A DNA stretch of 64,000 nucleotides from Vibrio sp. 10N.261.55.A7 (GCF_002877365.1 NZ_MCWZ01000282.1:1-64000); one strand, 5' to 3'. Positions 1 to 8,825 are shown, counted from the stretch's first letter. Numbers and translations: made by a program. Notes: a model not told the origin generated them from the letters alone.

Positions 1-148
1 ATATATTAAAATAAATTTTAACGTGATCTTTGTTGTAATTTTACAACAAAACCAAAAGATGATTTTTAGGCGTAAAAAGGCTATAAAACGATGGAAATCA
101 GCAGAGATAGCAACGATAAGCTATCCATTAGACAGTGAGTTTATGACA

Positions 149-1024
149 ATGAAAGTAAAAGAGTATGGCAATAAGCTGATAGGCGCTCATGTATCGGCCG
201 CTGGTGGAGTGGATCTGGCTCCAATGAGAGCAAGAGAGATAGGGGCGAATGCCTTTGCGTTGTTTACTAAGAATCAAAGGCAGTGGAAAGCAAAGCCTCT
301 AGAAGCCAAAACGATCAGCGCTTTTAAAGCGAATTGCAAAATGCTTGGTTTTGATACGGGTCACATTCTCCCGCATGACTCTTACCTTATAAATCTAGGG
401 GCGCCTGAAGAAGAGAAACTTCTCAAATCTCGAGCGGCATTCATCGATGAGATGGAGCGCTGTCAGCAGCTTGGCTTAACGCTTCTTAATTTTCATCCTG
501 GGAGTCATTTAAAGAAGATATCTGAGAATCAATGTCTAGAGCTGATTTCAGAGTCGATAAATTTGGCACATGAAGCTGTCCCGAACGTTATTGCTGTGAT
601 CGAAAACACCGCAGGTCAGGGAACAAACTTGGGCTGGCGCTTTGAGCACTTAGCCCAGATTATAGAGAAGGTCGAGGATAAAAGCCGAGTCGGGGTTTGT
701 ATCGATACTTGCCACACCTTTACGGCAGGCTATGACTTACGCACTAAAGAGGCGTGTAATAACACCTTTAATGAGTTCGATCGAATCGTTGGTATGCACT
801 ACCTTCGTGCAATGCATGTGAATGATTCTAAAGTAGAACTCGCAAGCCGAGTGGATCGACACCACTCATTGGGGCAAGGAGAGATTGGTTGGGATTGCTT
901 CGAATACATTGCAAAGGATCCTAGGTTTGATGGTATCCCATTGATTTTAGAGACAATTGATGAGAATTTATGGCCCCAGGAAATTAACGTAATGAGAAAG
1001 TTTCATTTAGACTCAATAAGTTAA
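149..1024 (+). CDS. nfo: Endonuclease IV (AP endonuclease)
   Basis: Apurinic/apyrimidinic endonuclease of the AP endonuclease 2 family, acting in base-excision repair with a trinuclear zinc site. The start of the family, [10 protein letters not shown], is present, as are [45 protein letters not shown] and DRHHSLGQG, which carry the expected His, Asp and Glu metal ligands. The open frame continues upstream to position 23, but family members start just before IGAHVSA, so ATG 149 was chosen (291 aa; E. coli Nfo is 285 aa). A GAG at 137-139 lies 9 bases upstream; ATG 143 is an alternative. The neighbour downstream is ung, another base-excision repair gene. The identification is secure; the exact start is less so. 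Confidence 0.95.
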   Translation: MKVKEYGNKLIGAHVSAAGGVDLAPMRAREIGANAFALFTKNQRQWKAKPLEAKTISAFKANCKMLGFDTGHILPHDSYLINLGAPEEEKLLKSRAAFIDEMERCQQLGLTLLNFHPGSHLKKISENQCLELISESINLAHEAVPNVIAVIENTAGQGTNLGWRFEHLAQIIEKVEDKSRVGVCIDTCHTFTAGYDLRTKEACNNTFNEFDRIVGMHYLRAMHVNDSKVELASRVDRHHSLGQGEIGWDCFEYIAKDPRFDGIPLILETIDENLWPQEINVMRKFHLDSIS

Positions 1025-1154
1025 CGGGCGATCTTTCAAAGTTGGCACTGATCTTTCATTACTGTTAATGAGAGTCACCTTTATGAATGTTGATGAGTTT
1101 TAGTTTCAATCCATAGAAGGTGATGTGTACTGAGTCGTTATGAGGAGTGCCATT

Positions 1155-1247
1155 ATGCCAACTATTACACAGACACCAAGAATGCCTACACCTAACCGCC
1201 ACATTACAGGCCAAGGTGGCCGCTTCAGAACCCCACAAAAATCATAG
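1155..1247 (+). CDS. Candidate 30-aa small protein, unknown
   Basis: ATG at 1155 is preceded by GAGGAG (1142-1147) at 7 bases, a strong ribosome binding site for such a short frame, and the frame closes at TAG 1245. The peptide is rich in Thr, Pro, Arg and Asn (it begins MPTITQTPRMPTPNR) and has no membrane segment or known domain. It sits alone in the nfo-ung gap. The opposite strand of the same bases reads as a hydrophobic peptide without a good ribosome binding site, so strand choice rests on the ribosome binding site only. It could be a leader peptide or chance. Confidence 0.4.
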   Translation: MPTITQTPRMPTPNRHITGQGGRFRTPQKS

Positions 1248-1266
1248 TGGTTAACCTGAATCCCTG

Positions 1267-1310
1267 TAAATTGCATGCGTTCCGTATAAAATGAACAAAA
1301 CTGCAATTTA
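1267..1310. promoter_or_regulatory. Inverted repeat over the ung promoter region
   Basis: TAAATTGCA (1267-1275) is repeated inverted as TGCAATTTA (1302-1310). A TATAAA-like -10 candidate (1285-1290) lies between the arms, and the ung start follows 12 bases later. It could be an operator or a 5' hairpin. A weaker hairpin, CTTTCATT/AATGAGAG (1053-1074), follows nfo but lacks a U-tract. Apart from the candidate small gene, nothing else was seen in the 298-bp nfo-ung gap. Confidence 0.3.
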
Positions 1311-1322
1311 TGGGGATACAAA

Positions 1323-2000
1323 ATGCCAAGCTCTCTGCAATGGTGTGATTTCATCGAAGCTGAAACAAAATTCGATTACTTCTCGCAGATGATGACCTTT
1401 ATTGATAGTGAACGAGCGGTGGGGAAGAACATTTACCCTGAGCAAAAGAATGTTTTTAGTGCGTTCGAACGGACACCCTTTGATAAAGTGAAGGTTGTTG
1501 TTTTAGGACAAGATCCTTATCACGGGCCAGATCAAGCACACGGCTTAAGTTTCTCTGTTCTTCCTGGAGTAAAAACACCGCCCTCACTGGTTAATATCTA
1601 TAAAGAGCTCGCCCAAGATATCGATGGCTTTGTGGTTCCGAATCATGGCTTTCTTGGTCAATGGGCTGATCAAGGTGTTTTGTTGCTCAATACGGTTCTC
1701 ACTGTTGAGCAGGGCAAAGCTCACTCTCATTCTAAGGTAGGTTGGGAAACCTTTACCGATCACATGATTGATAAGATTACCCAATATCATGAGGGTATCG
1801 TGTTTTTGTTATGGGGAGCACACGCCCAAAAGAAAGGGCGATTTATTGATCGAGATAAACATCATGTTCTTACGTCCCCACACCCATCTCCGCTATCGGC
1901 GCATCGTGGGTTTCTAGGTTGCCAGCACTTTTCACAAGCCAATCATATTTTGCGAACGCAGGGCAGGACACCAATAGACTGGGCGATCACTTCTTCTTAA
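1323..2000 (+). CDS. ung: Uracil-DNA glycosylase
   Basis: Removes uracil from DNA in base-excision repair (family 1 UDG). The catalytic water-activating block GQDPYHG is at residues 62-68, with Asp64 at the same number as in E. coli. [10 protein letters not shown] and the C-terminal [10 protein letters not shown] loop, which carries the catalytic His, are also present. At 225 aa it has the usual length (E. coli 229 aa). ATG 1323 has a GGGGA ribosome binding site just upstream. It is transcribed in the same direction as nfo, but the 298-bp gap suggests its own promoter. Confidence 0.97.
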   Translation: MPSSLQWCDFIEAETKFDYFSQMMTFIDSERAVGKNIYPEQKNVFSAFERTPFDKVKVVVLGQDPYHGPDQAHGLSFSVLPGVKTPPSLVNIYKELAQDIDGFVVPNHGFLGQWADQGVLLLNTVLTVEQGKAHSHSKVGWETFTDHMIDKITQYHEGIVFLLWGAHAQKKGRFIDRDKHHVLTSPHPSPLSAHRGFLGCQHFSQANHILRTQGRTPIDWAITSS

Positions 2001-2191
2001 TTCAATTAGTCTTAAACCCTGAATTAGCCTATACATACAGTCAACGCTAACGGAAGCCATGGTTAACACGTGTATCCAGAACCGTGTGAACGTCGTTTGA
2101 ATTATCGTGTGAGTGTTTTTTGAACAAGCTCAAGACATAACGGATCAGTCTCGTATACACTTGTAATAAGTAGGTGTTTAGGAGGAAGACT

Positions 2192-2743
2192 ATGATGATT
2201 GAAAGGATTCGACGAGAACATGGTTATATGATTCGCCTCTTGGCGATTTTGAAAAGCAAAGCGGCCAAACTAAAAGACGATCAAACCATCAGCTATTCGC
2301 TGGTGCGCGATATTGTGGATTATTTGGCTAATCACTCAGAGAAGGTCCATCACCCTAAGGAAGACATTCTTTATCGTTACTTTCTCACTCATTACGGACA
2401 GCAATTTGAGATCAGTAACCTTGAGTCAGAGCATCAGCAACTCTCTCAAAAGACGCACGACTTTGTTGATGTGGTCGATATGATTTTGAAAGACGCGGTT
2501 ATTCCTCAAGATCTCTTCCTTGGATTGCTGGAAGAGTTTATGTTGGCTCAAAAACGTCATTTAGAGGTCGAGGAGTCATCAATACTGCCGCTGATTAAGC
2601 GAACATTTAATGAGGATGATTGGAAAGCGGTTGAAGCGTTATGGAATGTTAACGAAGACGATCCGCTCTTTGGCGATCAGATTGCGGATAAGTATCAACA
2701 GTTGGCAAAAAGGATGGCGCAGCAAGATATAGAGTGCGTTTGA
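2192..2743 (+). CDS. Hemerythrin-domain protein
   Basis: Predicted four-helix-bundle hemerythrin-like protein of 183 aa. Histidines at helix-like spacing are visible: REHGYMIRLL near the N-terminus, NHSEKVHHPKED around residues 50-60, and KRHLEVEES near residue 125. The HHPKEDILY block is typical of the hemerythrin HHE family, which usually binds a di-iron centre for O2, NO or iron sensing. Start ATG 2192 is favoured because GGAGG (2181-2185) is 6 bases upstream; ATG 2195 is also possible, and a GTG at 2174 would overlap the ribosome binding site. It is monocistronic with its own terminator. The physiological ligand cannot be read from the sequence. Confidence 0.85.
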   Translation: MMIERIRREHGYMIRLLAILKSKAAKLKDDQTISYSLVRDIVDYLANHSEKVHHPKEDILYRYFLTHYGQQFEISNLESEHQQLSQKTHDFVDVVDMILKDAVIPQDLFLGLLEEFMLAQKRHLEVEESSILPLIKRTFNEDDWKAVEALWNVNEDDPLFGDQIADKYQQLAKRMAQQDIECV

Positions 2744-2770
2744 TTTATTTCTACTTATTTTCAAATACCA

Positions 2771-2797
2771 AAGGCGCTGTGTATGCAGCGCCTTTTT
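2771..2797 (+). terminator. Rho-independent terminator after hemerythrin gene
   Basis: AAGGCGCTG (2771-2779) pairs with CAGCGCCTT (2786-2794) across a 6-base loop, followed by Ts. It lies 28 bp after the hemerythrin-like stop codon. Confidence 0.85.
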
Positions 2798-2832
2798 ACA
2801 TTGTAGTCATTATTTTTAAGCCTAACGTGCGT

Positions 2833-3012
2833 CTAGATATCGAGATCTTCGACTTTAAGGCTCATATCCATTTCAAGTAGCTCTTTTTGTAAGCGTTGAC
2901 GATCTTTTATTGCTTCTATTTCTCGCCATTTACGCTTTACAGGTTTAGAACGCGCTGCTTTACCTCGAGGGAAAGATGTTTCCATAACTTCGTCGAACTG
3001 TATGCCTTCCAT
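2833..3012 (-). CDS. DUF3545 family small protein
   Basis: A 59-aa reading frame on the minus strand, starting at the CAT of 3010-3012 and ending at CTA 2833-2835. The protein begins MEGIQFDEVME, has a basic centre (KPVKRKWREIEAIKDRQR) predicted to be helical, and an acidic tail (VEDLDI). I recognise this as the Vibrio/Shewanella small family DUF3545; its function is unknown. GAGGTGG on the minus strand, 4 bases before ATG, is a good ribosome binding site. It is convergent with the hemerythrin gene across the terminator at 2771. Confidence 0.85.
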   Translation of the reverse strand: MEGIQFDEVMETSFPRGKAARSKPVKRKWREIEAIKDRQRLQKELLEMDMSLKVEDLDI

Positions 3013-3717
3013 AAGCCACCTCTATTTATTCGAATATGCCCTGAACCAGGATCTTTTTAATATCACTTTTGCCTAAGCCTATCCTTGATTTGTTTCTCAT
3101 TTGTTTATTTTTTATGAATGTTTTATGTGGTTTCCCGACTGAATATCACAAATCGTTGAATATTAGTGGTTAAATGATAGGCAAACGAACGCGAGCAATC
3201 GATTAAATTTACTTAGATTTGGCATTTAGACTGAAAACTAAAAAATGGTGATGGCAGTTAACATTTGCTTTTTGAGCTGATTAGAAATGAAGGCAGGCTT
3301 AATGCGTTTGTCCAAATGAGTGAAGAAGCTTGTCTTCCTTTGTGTCATTGCCGTGAGCCGCTTTACGGGAGTGGGAAGTAGCTTGGCGATGTAACGAGGT
3401 GTTAATGTTGCAAAGGCGCTTTATCTATGTGTTGTATATGTAAGTAAATGTAGGGTTATTGTGTTAAAAGTGCTTTGATTTGCAGTACAGAATGCTTATT
3501 GTGTGAGCTTGGTTGAGTATTGATTTTTGCTGAACCACGCGGCATCATCCCCGCCGTCAAAAATTCACTATTTTGAATTCCAGGGTTTCTTGGGATCAAC
3601 ATAAACAACGCCACTATAAATTCTTAGACAAATTTTGCCTGCTATCGCAGCGCGACGTGGTGTGTTTAGAGCTAAGCTTTCGTAGCTAAGAGTGGTGCAA
3701 CACCGAGAGAGGTTCTT
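3013..3717. other. 705-bp region without a recognised gene
   Basis: No supported coding frame was seen on either strand. It holds the divergent promoters of the DUF3545 gene and the symporter gene, plus several local inverted repeats: CCGT/ACGG near 3350-3370, GCGG/CCGC near 3541-3554, and GGTG-CAA-CACC (3694-3704) directly before the symporter ribosome binding site. In V. cholerae a tandem glycine riboswitch precedes one AGCS symporter gene; its conserved blocks were looked for here and not found. A long untranslated leader or a small RNA is possible but not shown. Confidence 0.4.
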
Positions 3718-5151
3718 GTGACAGACTTAATTAATTTGATGAATGACCTATTATGGGGTTCCATTCTTGTTTACCTACTTGTTGGCGTGGGTATCTATTT
3801 TACCGTTCGCTTAGGTTTCATCCAGTTTCGCCATTTTGGCCACATGTTCAGCGTGCTAAAGAATAGCCGCAAAGCAGATAAAGCGGGTATCTCCTCTTTC
3901 CAAGCCCTTTGTACAAGCTTAGCTGCTCGCGTCGGTACTGGTAACATGGCGGGTGTCGCCGTTGCGTTAACCGCAGGTGGCCCTGGTGCTATTTTCTGGA
4001 TGTGGTTGATTGCTATGTTGGGTATGGCGACGTCATTTGCCGAGAGTACGCTCGCACAGCTATACAAAACACGTGATGCTGACGGTAACTATCGTGGCGG
4101 CCCTGCTTACTACATGGAAAAAGGTTTGGGCATGCGCTGGATGGGCGTGTTGTTCTCTGTTTTCCTTATCATTGCGTTTGGTTTGGTATTTAACGCGGTT
4201 CAAGCGAATGCGATTGCTGGTGCGATGAATAATGCGTTCGGCTTTGAAGAAATGTACGTTGGAATTGCGATCGTCATCATTTCAGCATTCGTCATCTTTG
4301 GTGGTATTCGCAAGATTGCTCGTACTGCTGAGTTGATTGTTCCAATCATGGCGCTTGCTTACTTGTTGATTGCTCTCTACGTGATGATCACGAACCTTGA
4401 TAAAGTGCCTGATGTGCTGAGCCTAATCTTCAAGAGCGCATTCGGTCTTCAAGAAGCGGCTGCGGGTGGCCTAGGTTATGCGATTGCTCAAGCAATGATT
4501 CAAGGTATCAAGCGTGGTTTGTTCTCAAACGAAGCGGGTATGGGTTCTGCGCCTAATGCTGCTGCTTCGGCAACCCCTTACCCGCCACACCCAGCCTCAC
4601 AAGGTTATGTGCAAATGCTTGGTGTGTTTACCGATACGATTGTTATCTGTTCATGTACGGTCGCTATTATTTTGATGTCTGGTGAATATGTACCGCACGG
4701 TGAAATCACAGGTATCGAATTGACTCAGCGTGCGTTAACCGCACAAGTCGGTGACTGGGGGGGTATTTTTGTTGCAGTGGCGATTTTCTTCTTCGCTTTC
4801 ACCTCTATTATTGCCAACTACTCATACGCAGAAACGAACTTAATCTTCCTTGAGCACAACAATAAGAAAGGCCTGGTCTTCTTTAGATTGGTTGTGCTTG
4901 GCATGGTGATGTTCGGCTCATTGGCGGCACTGCCGACGGTTTGGGCGCTGGCCGATGTCTCTATGGGGCTAATGGCCATTGTGAACCTAGTGGCTATCAT
5001 CTTGCTGTCTGGCATCGTGATTAAGCTAGCCAAAGATTACAATCGACAGCTAGACGCAGGCAAAGTACCGACCTTTGATGCCAATGACTTCCCTGAGCTT
5101 CAGTCTCAACTTGAAGAAGGCATTTGGGACAATAGTAAGAAATCCAATTAA
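3718..5151 (+). CDS. Sodium:alanine/glycine symporter (AGCS family)
   Basis: Inner-membrane Na+-coupled amino-acid transporter, 477 aa, about 10-11 hydrophobic segments. Family blocks are clear: GTGNMAGVAVALTAGGPGA near residues 73-92, the Glu in AESTLAQLYK, RGGPAYYMEKGL, and the late ANYSYAETNL segment. The usual substrates are alanine or glycine; which one is used here cannot be told. The start is GTG 3718 with AGAGG 5 bases upstream. It is transcribed alone: a long gene-free leader precedes it and a strong terminator follows. C. perfringens and marine homologues have similar lengths. Confidence 0.93.
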   Translation: MTDLINLMNDLLWGSILVYLLVGVGIYFTVRLGFIQFRHFGHMFSVLKNSRKADKAGISSFQALCTSLAARVGTGNMAGVAVALTAGGPGAIFWMWLIAMLGMATSFAESTLAQLYKTRDADGNYRGGPAYYMEKGLGMRWMGVLFSVFLIIAFGLVFNAVQANAIAGAMNNAFGFEEMYVGIAIVIISAFVIFGGIRKIARTAELIVPIMALAYLLIALYVMITNLDKVPDVLSLIFKSAFGLQEAAAGGLGYAIAQAMIQGIKRGLFSNEAGMGSAPNAAASATPYPPHPASQGYVQMLGVFTDTIVICSCTVAIILMSGEYVPHGEITGIELTQRALTAQVGDWGGIFVAVAIFFFAFTSIIANYSYAETNLIFLEHNNKKGLVFFRLVVLGMVMFGSLAALPTVWALADVSMGLMAIVNLVAIILLSGIVIKLAKDYNRQLDAGKVPTFDANDFPELQSQLEEGIWDNSKKSN

Positions 5152-5172
5152 TTCTTCCTATTAGAGTAATTG

Positions 5173-5204
5173 AAAAGCCATGCAGACATTGCATGGCTTT
5201 TTTT
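5173..5204 (+). terminator. Rho-independent terminator after symporter gene
   Basis: AAAAGCCATGCA (5173-5184) and TGCATGGCTTTT (5190-5201) form a perfect 12-bp stem with a 5-base loop and a T-run, 21 bp after the stop codon. Confidence 0.92.
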
Positions 5205-5242
5205 GTAACCTAGGTAAGACAAATTAATATGGAAATCAAACT

Positions 5243-6016
5243 ATGCTGATCGTTATCTCTCCAGCCAAAACATTAGACTATGAGTCTGTGCTTCCTACAC
5301 AGGAATCCACACAGCCAGACTTTATTGCACACTCTAAGGAATTGATTCAAGAGTGCCGCAAGCTGACTCCTGTTGATATAAGTGCACTTATGAAAGTAAG
5401 TGATAAGATCGCTGGACTGAATGTCGCCAGATTTGAGCAGTGGAGTGAAACTTTCTCTTTTGAAAACTCTCGTCAGGCCATTTATGCCTTTAAGGGCGAT
5501 GTTTATACTGGTCTTGATGCGCTTTCTCTCTCTGCTGATGACTTAGCGTATGCTCAACAGAACCTGAGAATGCTGTCAGGATTATACGGTCTGCTAAAAC
5601 CCATGGATTTGATGCAGCCTTATCGCTTAGAAATGGGCACCAAGCTTGCCAATCCGCGTGGAACCAATTTATACCAATTCTGGGGCAACCTGATTACGGA
5701 TAAGTTAAATGAAGTATTCAGTGCTCAAGATAATAAGGTGTTGGTTAATTTAGCGTCGAATGAGTATTTTAAAGCGGTAAAACCTAAGACGCTGGACGCT
5801 CAAGTGATTACGCCCGTTTTCAAAGACTGCAAAAACGGTACGTACAAAGTGATTAGTTTTCATGCCAAAAAAGCACGCGGCATGATGGCGCGTTACATGA
5901 TTGAGAACAAAGTGGATTCGGTAGAAGCTCTAAAAGGTTTCGATAGTGCGGGTTATTACTTCGTTGAAGCTGAGTCCACCGACAAAGAGCTTGTGTTTAA
6001 ACGTGACGAGCAGTAA
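5243..6016 (+). CDS. yaaA: Peroxide stress protein YaaA
   Basis: 257-aa cytoplasmic YaaA/DUF328 protein. In E. coli the family member is induced by OxyR and lowers free intracellular iron during H2O2 stress. The opening [15 protein letters not shown] and the blocks [22 protein letters not shown], here split by one gap (residues about 112-133), and [14 protein letters not shown] near residue 210 are hallmarks. The length matches the family (E. coli 258 aa). It sits at the head of a short same-strand run with a 47-aa gene and yjjV. No OxyR site was identified. Confidence 0.95.
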   Translation: MLIVISPAKTLDYESVLPTQESTQPDFIAHSKELIQECRKLTPVDISALMKVSDKIAGLNVARFEQWSETFSFENSRQAIYAFKGDVYTGLDALSLSADDLAYAQQNLRMLSGLYGLLKPMDLMQPYRLEMGTKLANPRGTNLYQFWGNLITDKLNEVFSAQDNKVLVNLASNEYFKAVKPKTLDAQVITPVFKDCKNGTYKVISFHAKKARGMMARYMIENKVDSVEALKGFDSAGYYFVEAESTDKELVFKRDEQ

Positions 6017-6070
6017 CGATCAATCATTAAGCAATAATGAATGATTCAAAACGGTAAGAGGATAACGATT

Positions 6071-6214
6071 GTGTGGAATTGGCTAAAGTCATTACTCAAT
6101 AGATACGATGCTTGGTGCCAGTCAATGGGGTTAACTCCAGAAAATAAGCGCAGTTGTGTCCCTTACAAGCAAGAACCCTCTTGTAAGAAAGTTCTTAAAC
6201 AAGAGGTTAAGTAA
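6071..6214 (+). CDS. DUF5363-like 47-aa protein
   Basis: Starts at GTG 6071 with AAGAGG (6056-6061) 9 bases upstream and ends at TAA 6212, five bases before yjjV. The peptide has WNWLKSLLNRYDAWCQSMGL, then TPENKRSCVPY and a basic tail with a third cysteine. The W-C-x-x-MGLTP...RSCVPY pattern is one I associate with the small gammaproteobacterial family DUF5363, whose function is unknown. The assignment is from memory of that pattern. The tight spacing to yjjV suggests co-transcription and perhaps translational coupling. Confidence 0.7.
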   Translation: MWNWLKSLLNRYDAWCQSMGLTPENKRSCVPYKQEPSCKKVLKQEVK

Positions 6215-6219
6215 GTTCA

Positions 6220-6996
6220 ATGACCGCTCTGTTTGATACTCACTGCCATTTTGACTTTCGCCAATTTGGCGGTGATTTTGATTCAGAACTTTCTGCGGCA
6301 AAACAGCAAGGTGTTGAGCGGTTTCTTATCCCGTCCGTTAATGAAGACAATTGGTTAGCTGTTCAACAACTATCTTATCAATACCCTGAGATATATCACG
6401 CATTGGGTTTTCATCCGTGGTTTCTTCCTTCTCAACCTGCCAAAGCCTTGCCTTCGTTAGTACAAGCCCTAGAGCAGCGGTCTTCTCAGTGCGTCGCTAT
6501 TGGTGAATGTGGGCTCGATTTTATGACTGACACGCCATCGGATCGGCAAGAAAGCTATTTGTCGATGCAACTAGAACTCGCTCAGCAATACGATCTTCCT
6601 GTTATTCTGCATTGCCGTAAGGCTCATCATCGGCTGATACCGATGCTAAAACGTTATCCTTTGCTGAAAGGCGGGGTGTTGCATGGCTTTTCGGGGAGCG
6701 CTCAACAAGCTATGTCATACATTGAATTAGGTTTTTACATTGGCGTTGGCGGGACGATCACTTACCCACGAGCCAATAAAACAAGAGTGGCTGTCTCACA
6801 ACTGCCATTAGAATTTTTGGTCATTGAAACGGACGCACCGGATATGCCAATGCATGGTTTCCAAGGGCAGCCGAATCACCCCAAAATGCTCCCGAAAGTG
6901 TTGTCAGAACTGGCTTTGCTCAAAAAAGAATCAGAGCAAACGATTGCGCGATCGTTGTGGAAAAACAGCCATAAGCTCCTTTCTATTTGTGAATGA
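6220..6996 (+). CDS. yjjV: TatD-family metal-dependent hydrolase YjjV
   Basis: 258-aa TIM-barrel metallohydrolase of the TatD family (putative deoxyribonuclease). Metal-binding motifs are in order: FDTHCHFD at residues 5-12, HPWF near 66, GECGLDF near 92, HCRKAH near 130, HGFSGS near 154 and ETDAPDMP near 202. Several gammaproteobacteria, including E. coli, carry yjjV beside the deo operon, and here nupC and deoCABD follow directly. That linkage supports yjjV over the paralogues tatD and ycfH. The substrate is unknown. Confidence 0.9.
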   Translation: MTALFDTHCHFDFRQFGGDFDSELSAAKQQGVERFLIPSVNEDNWLAVQQLSYQYPEIYHALGFHPWFLPSQPAKALPSLVQALEQRSSQCVAIGECGLDFMTDTPSDRQESYLSMQLELAQQYDLPVILHCRKAHHRLIPMLKRYPLLKGGVLHGFSGSAQQAMSYIELGFYIGVGGTITYPRANKTRVAVSQLPLEFLVIETDAPDMPMHGFQGQPNHPKMLPKVLSELALLKKESEQTIARSLWKNSHKLLSICE

Positions 6997-7038
6997 ATTC
7001 TAAAGAATATGTACGATTGGTGAATGAAGCTCTTTGTT

Positions 7039-7097
7039 ATTGAGATCTCAATCACACTTACTAATGAATGAAGTGTGAGTCTTAATAGAAAGTGTGA
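7039..7097. promoter_or_regulatory. Repeated AAGTGTGA sites and palindrome before nupC
   Basis: A perfect 14-bp palindrome ATTGAGATCTCAAT lies at 7039-7052. Immediately after it TCACACTT (7052-7059) is the inverse of AAGTGTGA at 7071-7078, and AAGTGTGA recurs at 7090-7097. Three copies of an 8-mer in 46 bp upstream of nupC suggest binding sites. The TGTGA core resembles a CRP half-site, but the arms point outward rather than inward as in a CRP site. The regulator is unknown; CytR/CRP control is known for E. coli nupC. Confidence 0.4.
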
Positions 7098-7200
7098 GGG
7101 TGGCATTACTTTATCTCATTTGTGGTGCGTATAATTACCAAGCTTTTTTAGCTCCACTTTGAAACACGCCAATAAATAACTAATAAGGAAATCATAAACT

Positions 7201-8466
7201 ATGAGCCTGTTTATGAGTATCGTCGGGATGTTCGTACTGCTAGGACTAGCAGTTCTATTATCTGACAACCGCAAAGCAATCAATCTACGCACTGTAGGTG
7301 GTGCATTTGCAATTCAATTTGTATTAGGTGCATTTATTCTTTACGTCCCTTGGGGACAAGAGCTGCTGAGAGGCTTCTCTGACGGAGTATCAAATGTAAT
7401 CGCGTATGGTAACAAAGGTACTGAATTTGTTTTCGGTGGTCTTGTATCTAACAAAATGTTTGAAGTATTTGGAGGCGGTGGTTTCATCTTCGCATTCCGC
7501 GTTCTTCCAACGCTAATCTTCTTCTCAGCATTCATCTCTGTACTTTACTACATTGGCGTTATGCAGTGGGTTATCAAGATCCTTGGTGGTGCACTACAGA
7601 AAGCGCTAGGTACTTCTCGTGCGGAATCTATGTCAGCTGCAGCAAACATCTTCGTTGGTCAAACAGAAGCACCTCTAGTGGTTCGTCCGTTTGTACCTAA
7701 GATGACTAAGTCTGAACTATTCGCAGTAATGTGTGGTGGTCTAGCTTCTATCGCTGGTGGTGTACTAGCAGCGTTTGCTGGTATGGGCGTGCCAATCGAA
7801 TACCTAGTTGCAGCGTCATTCATGGCGGCACCAGGTGGTCTACTGTTCGCTAAAATCATCATGCCAGAAACAGATAAGCCTCTAGAAGATCTAGGCGCTG
7901 ATATTGACGGCGGTGACGACAAGCCTGCTAACGTAATTGATGCAGCCGCTGGCGGTGCAGCAATGGGTCTACAACTGGCTCTTAACGTTGGTGCAATGCT
8001 ACTCGCATTCATCGGTCTAATTGCTCTAGTTAACGGTATGCTTGGTGGCATCGGTGGCTGGATCGGTATGCCTCACCTAACGCTTGAGCTGATTCTTGGT
8101 TGGGTCTTCTCTCCACTAGCGTTTGTTATTGGTGTTCCATGGTCTGAAGCAACGCTTGCGGGTTCATTCATCGGTCAGAAGATCGTTGCAAACGAATTTG
8201 TCGCTTACTCTGCATTCGCACCATACTTGGCTGAAGGCGCTGAGGTTGTTCTTTCTGAGAAGACGAAAGCAATCATCTCATTCGCTCTATGTGGTTTCGC
8301 AAACCTTTCTTCTATTGCGATTCTACTTGGTGGTCTAGGTAGCCTTGCTCCTACACGTCGTCAAGAAATTGCTCGCATGGGTATGAAAGCTGTTGCCGCT
8401 GGTACGCTATCAAACCTAATGGCAGCGACAATTGCTGGTTTCTGTTTAAGCCTTGCGGCTCTTTAA
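7201..8466 (+). CDS. nupC: Concentrative nucleoside transporter (CNT), NupC family
   Basis: 421-aa inner-membrane Na+-coupled nucleoside importer. The sequence closely follows the V. cholerae CNT solved by crystallography, with identical numbering around the binding site: Asn149, and GQTEAP with Gln154, Thr155 and Glu156. NEFVAYS and FANLSSIA carry the second half of the nucleoside and sodium sites. The reentrant loops and GGLASIAGG motif are intact. It is transcribed toward deoCABD and closed by its own terminator, so it is probably a separate unit feeding the deo pathway. Uridine and other nucleosides are likely substrates. Confidence 0.95.
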   Translation: MSLFMSIVGMFVLLGLAVLLSDNRKAINLRTVGGAFAIQFVLGAFILYVPWGQELLRGFSDGVSNVIAYGNKGTEFVFGGLVSNKMFEVFGGGGFIFAFRVLPTLIFFSAFISVLYYIGVMQWVIKILGGALQKALGTSRAESMSAAANIFVGQTEAPLVVRPFVPKMTKSELFAVMCGGLASIAGGVLAAFAGMGVPIEYLVAASFMAAPGGLLFAKIIMPETDKPLEDLGADIDGGDDKPANVIDAAAGGAAMGLQLALNVGAMLLAFIGLIALVNGMLGGIGGWIGMPHLTLELILGWVFSPLAFVIGVPWSEATLAGSFIGQKIVANEFVAYSAFAPYLAEGAEVVLSEKTKAIISFALCGFANLSSIAILLGGLGSLAPTRRQEIARMGMKAVAAGTLSNLMAATIAGFCLSLAAL

Positions 8467-8505
8467 TAGAACTCGGTAATTAATATATAGACGCCTTAAT
8501 ACATC

Positions 8506-8539
8506 GCCCCGTAGCAAGAAATTGCTGCGGGGCTTTTTT
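8506..8539 (+). terminator. Rho-independent terminator after nupC
   Basis: GCCCCGTAGCAA (8506-8517) and TTGCTGCGGGGC (8522-8533) form a 12-bp stem with a GAAA loop and one mismatch, followed by TTTTTT. Confidence 0.93.
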
Positions 8540-8713
8540 GTTTTTGAGGCTAACGAAATCGTATTTTAAAAGACAGCGTGAAATTTTTGAGATACAAACC
8601 GTTTGCGTTTTATTTGGTACTACAGTTTTGCGATGAATATCTATACTGTATAGGTTATACAAAGCACCGCTGTTTCAGTGATAAAACGTTATTGAACGGC
8701 AAACATCTCAAAC

Positions 8714-8825
8714 AGGCAAATGATTTGCCTACGCAGGCACGCCAATCATGATTGGTTTGCTATGTACCATTTGGTACTGTGCGGTGACAAGGATAGCAAT
8801 CAATACATGTTCGCTGTATGTATTG
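8714..8825. promoter_or_regulatory. Cluster of four palindromes upstream of deoC
   Basis: Four inverted repeats occur in 112 bp: AGGCAAAT-G-ATTTGCCT (8714-8730), CCAATCATGATTGG (8742-8755, perfect), GTACC-ATTT-GGTAC (8764-8777), and CAATACAT...ATGTATTG (8801-8808 with 8818-8825). They differ in sequence, so they are not copies of one site. Binding of several regulators (in E. coli deo is controlled by DeoR, CytR and CRP) or a structured transcript are the likely explanations. No match to the E. coli DeoR or CytR consensus can be claimed. Confidence 0.45.

Noticed and set aside
1106..1354. Minus-strand frame with a hydrophobic stretch between nfo and ung
   Set aside because: No good ribosome binding site at its Met codons, it overlaps the ung start, and its hydrophobicity is explained by the antisense of a Thr/Pro-rich stretch. 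The plus-strand small frame is better supported.
3600..3717. Possible glycine riboswitch before the AGCS symporter
   Set aside because: The conserved aptamer blocks (GGAGAG, CCGAAG, CUCAGGCAAAAGGAC) are absent.
7659..8051. 130-aa minus-strand frame inside nupC
   Set aside because: Composition (Pro/Ala/Ser-rich) is the shadow of the nupC codon pattern; no ribosome binding site or domain.
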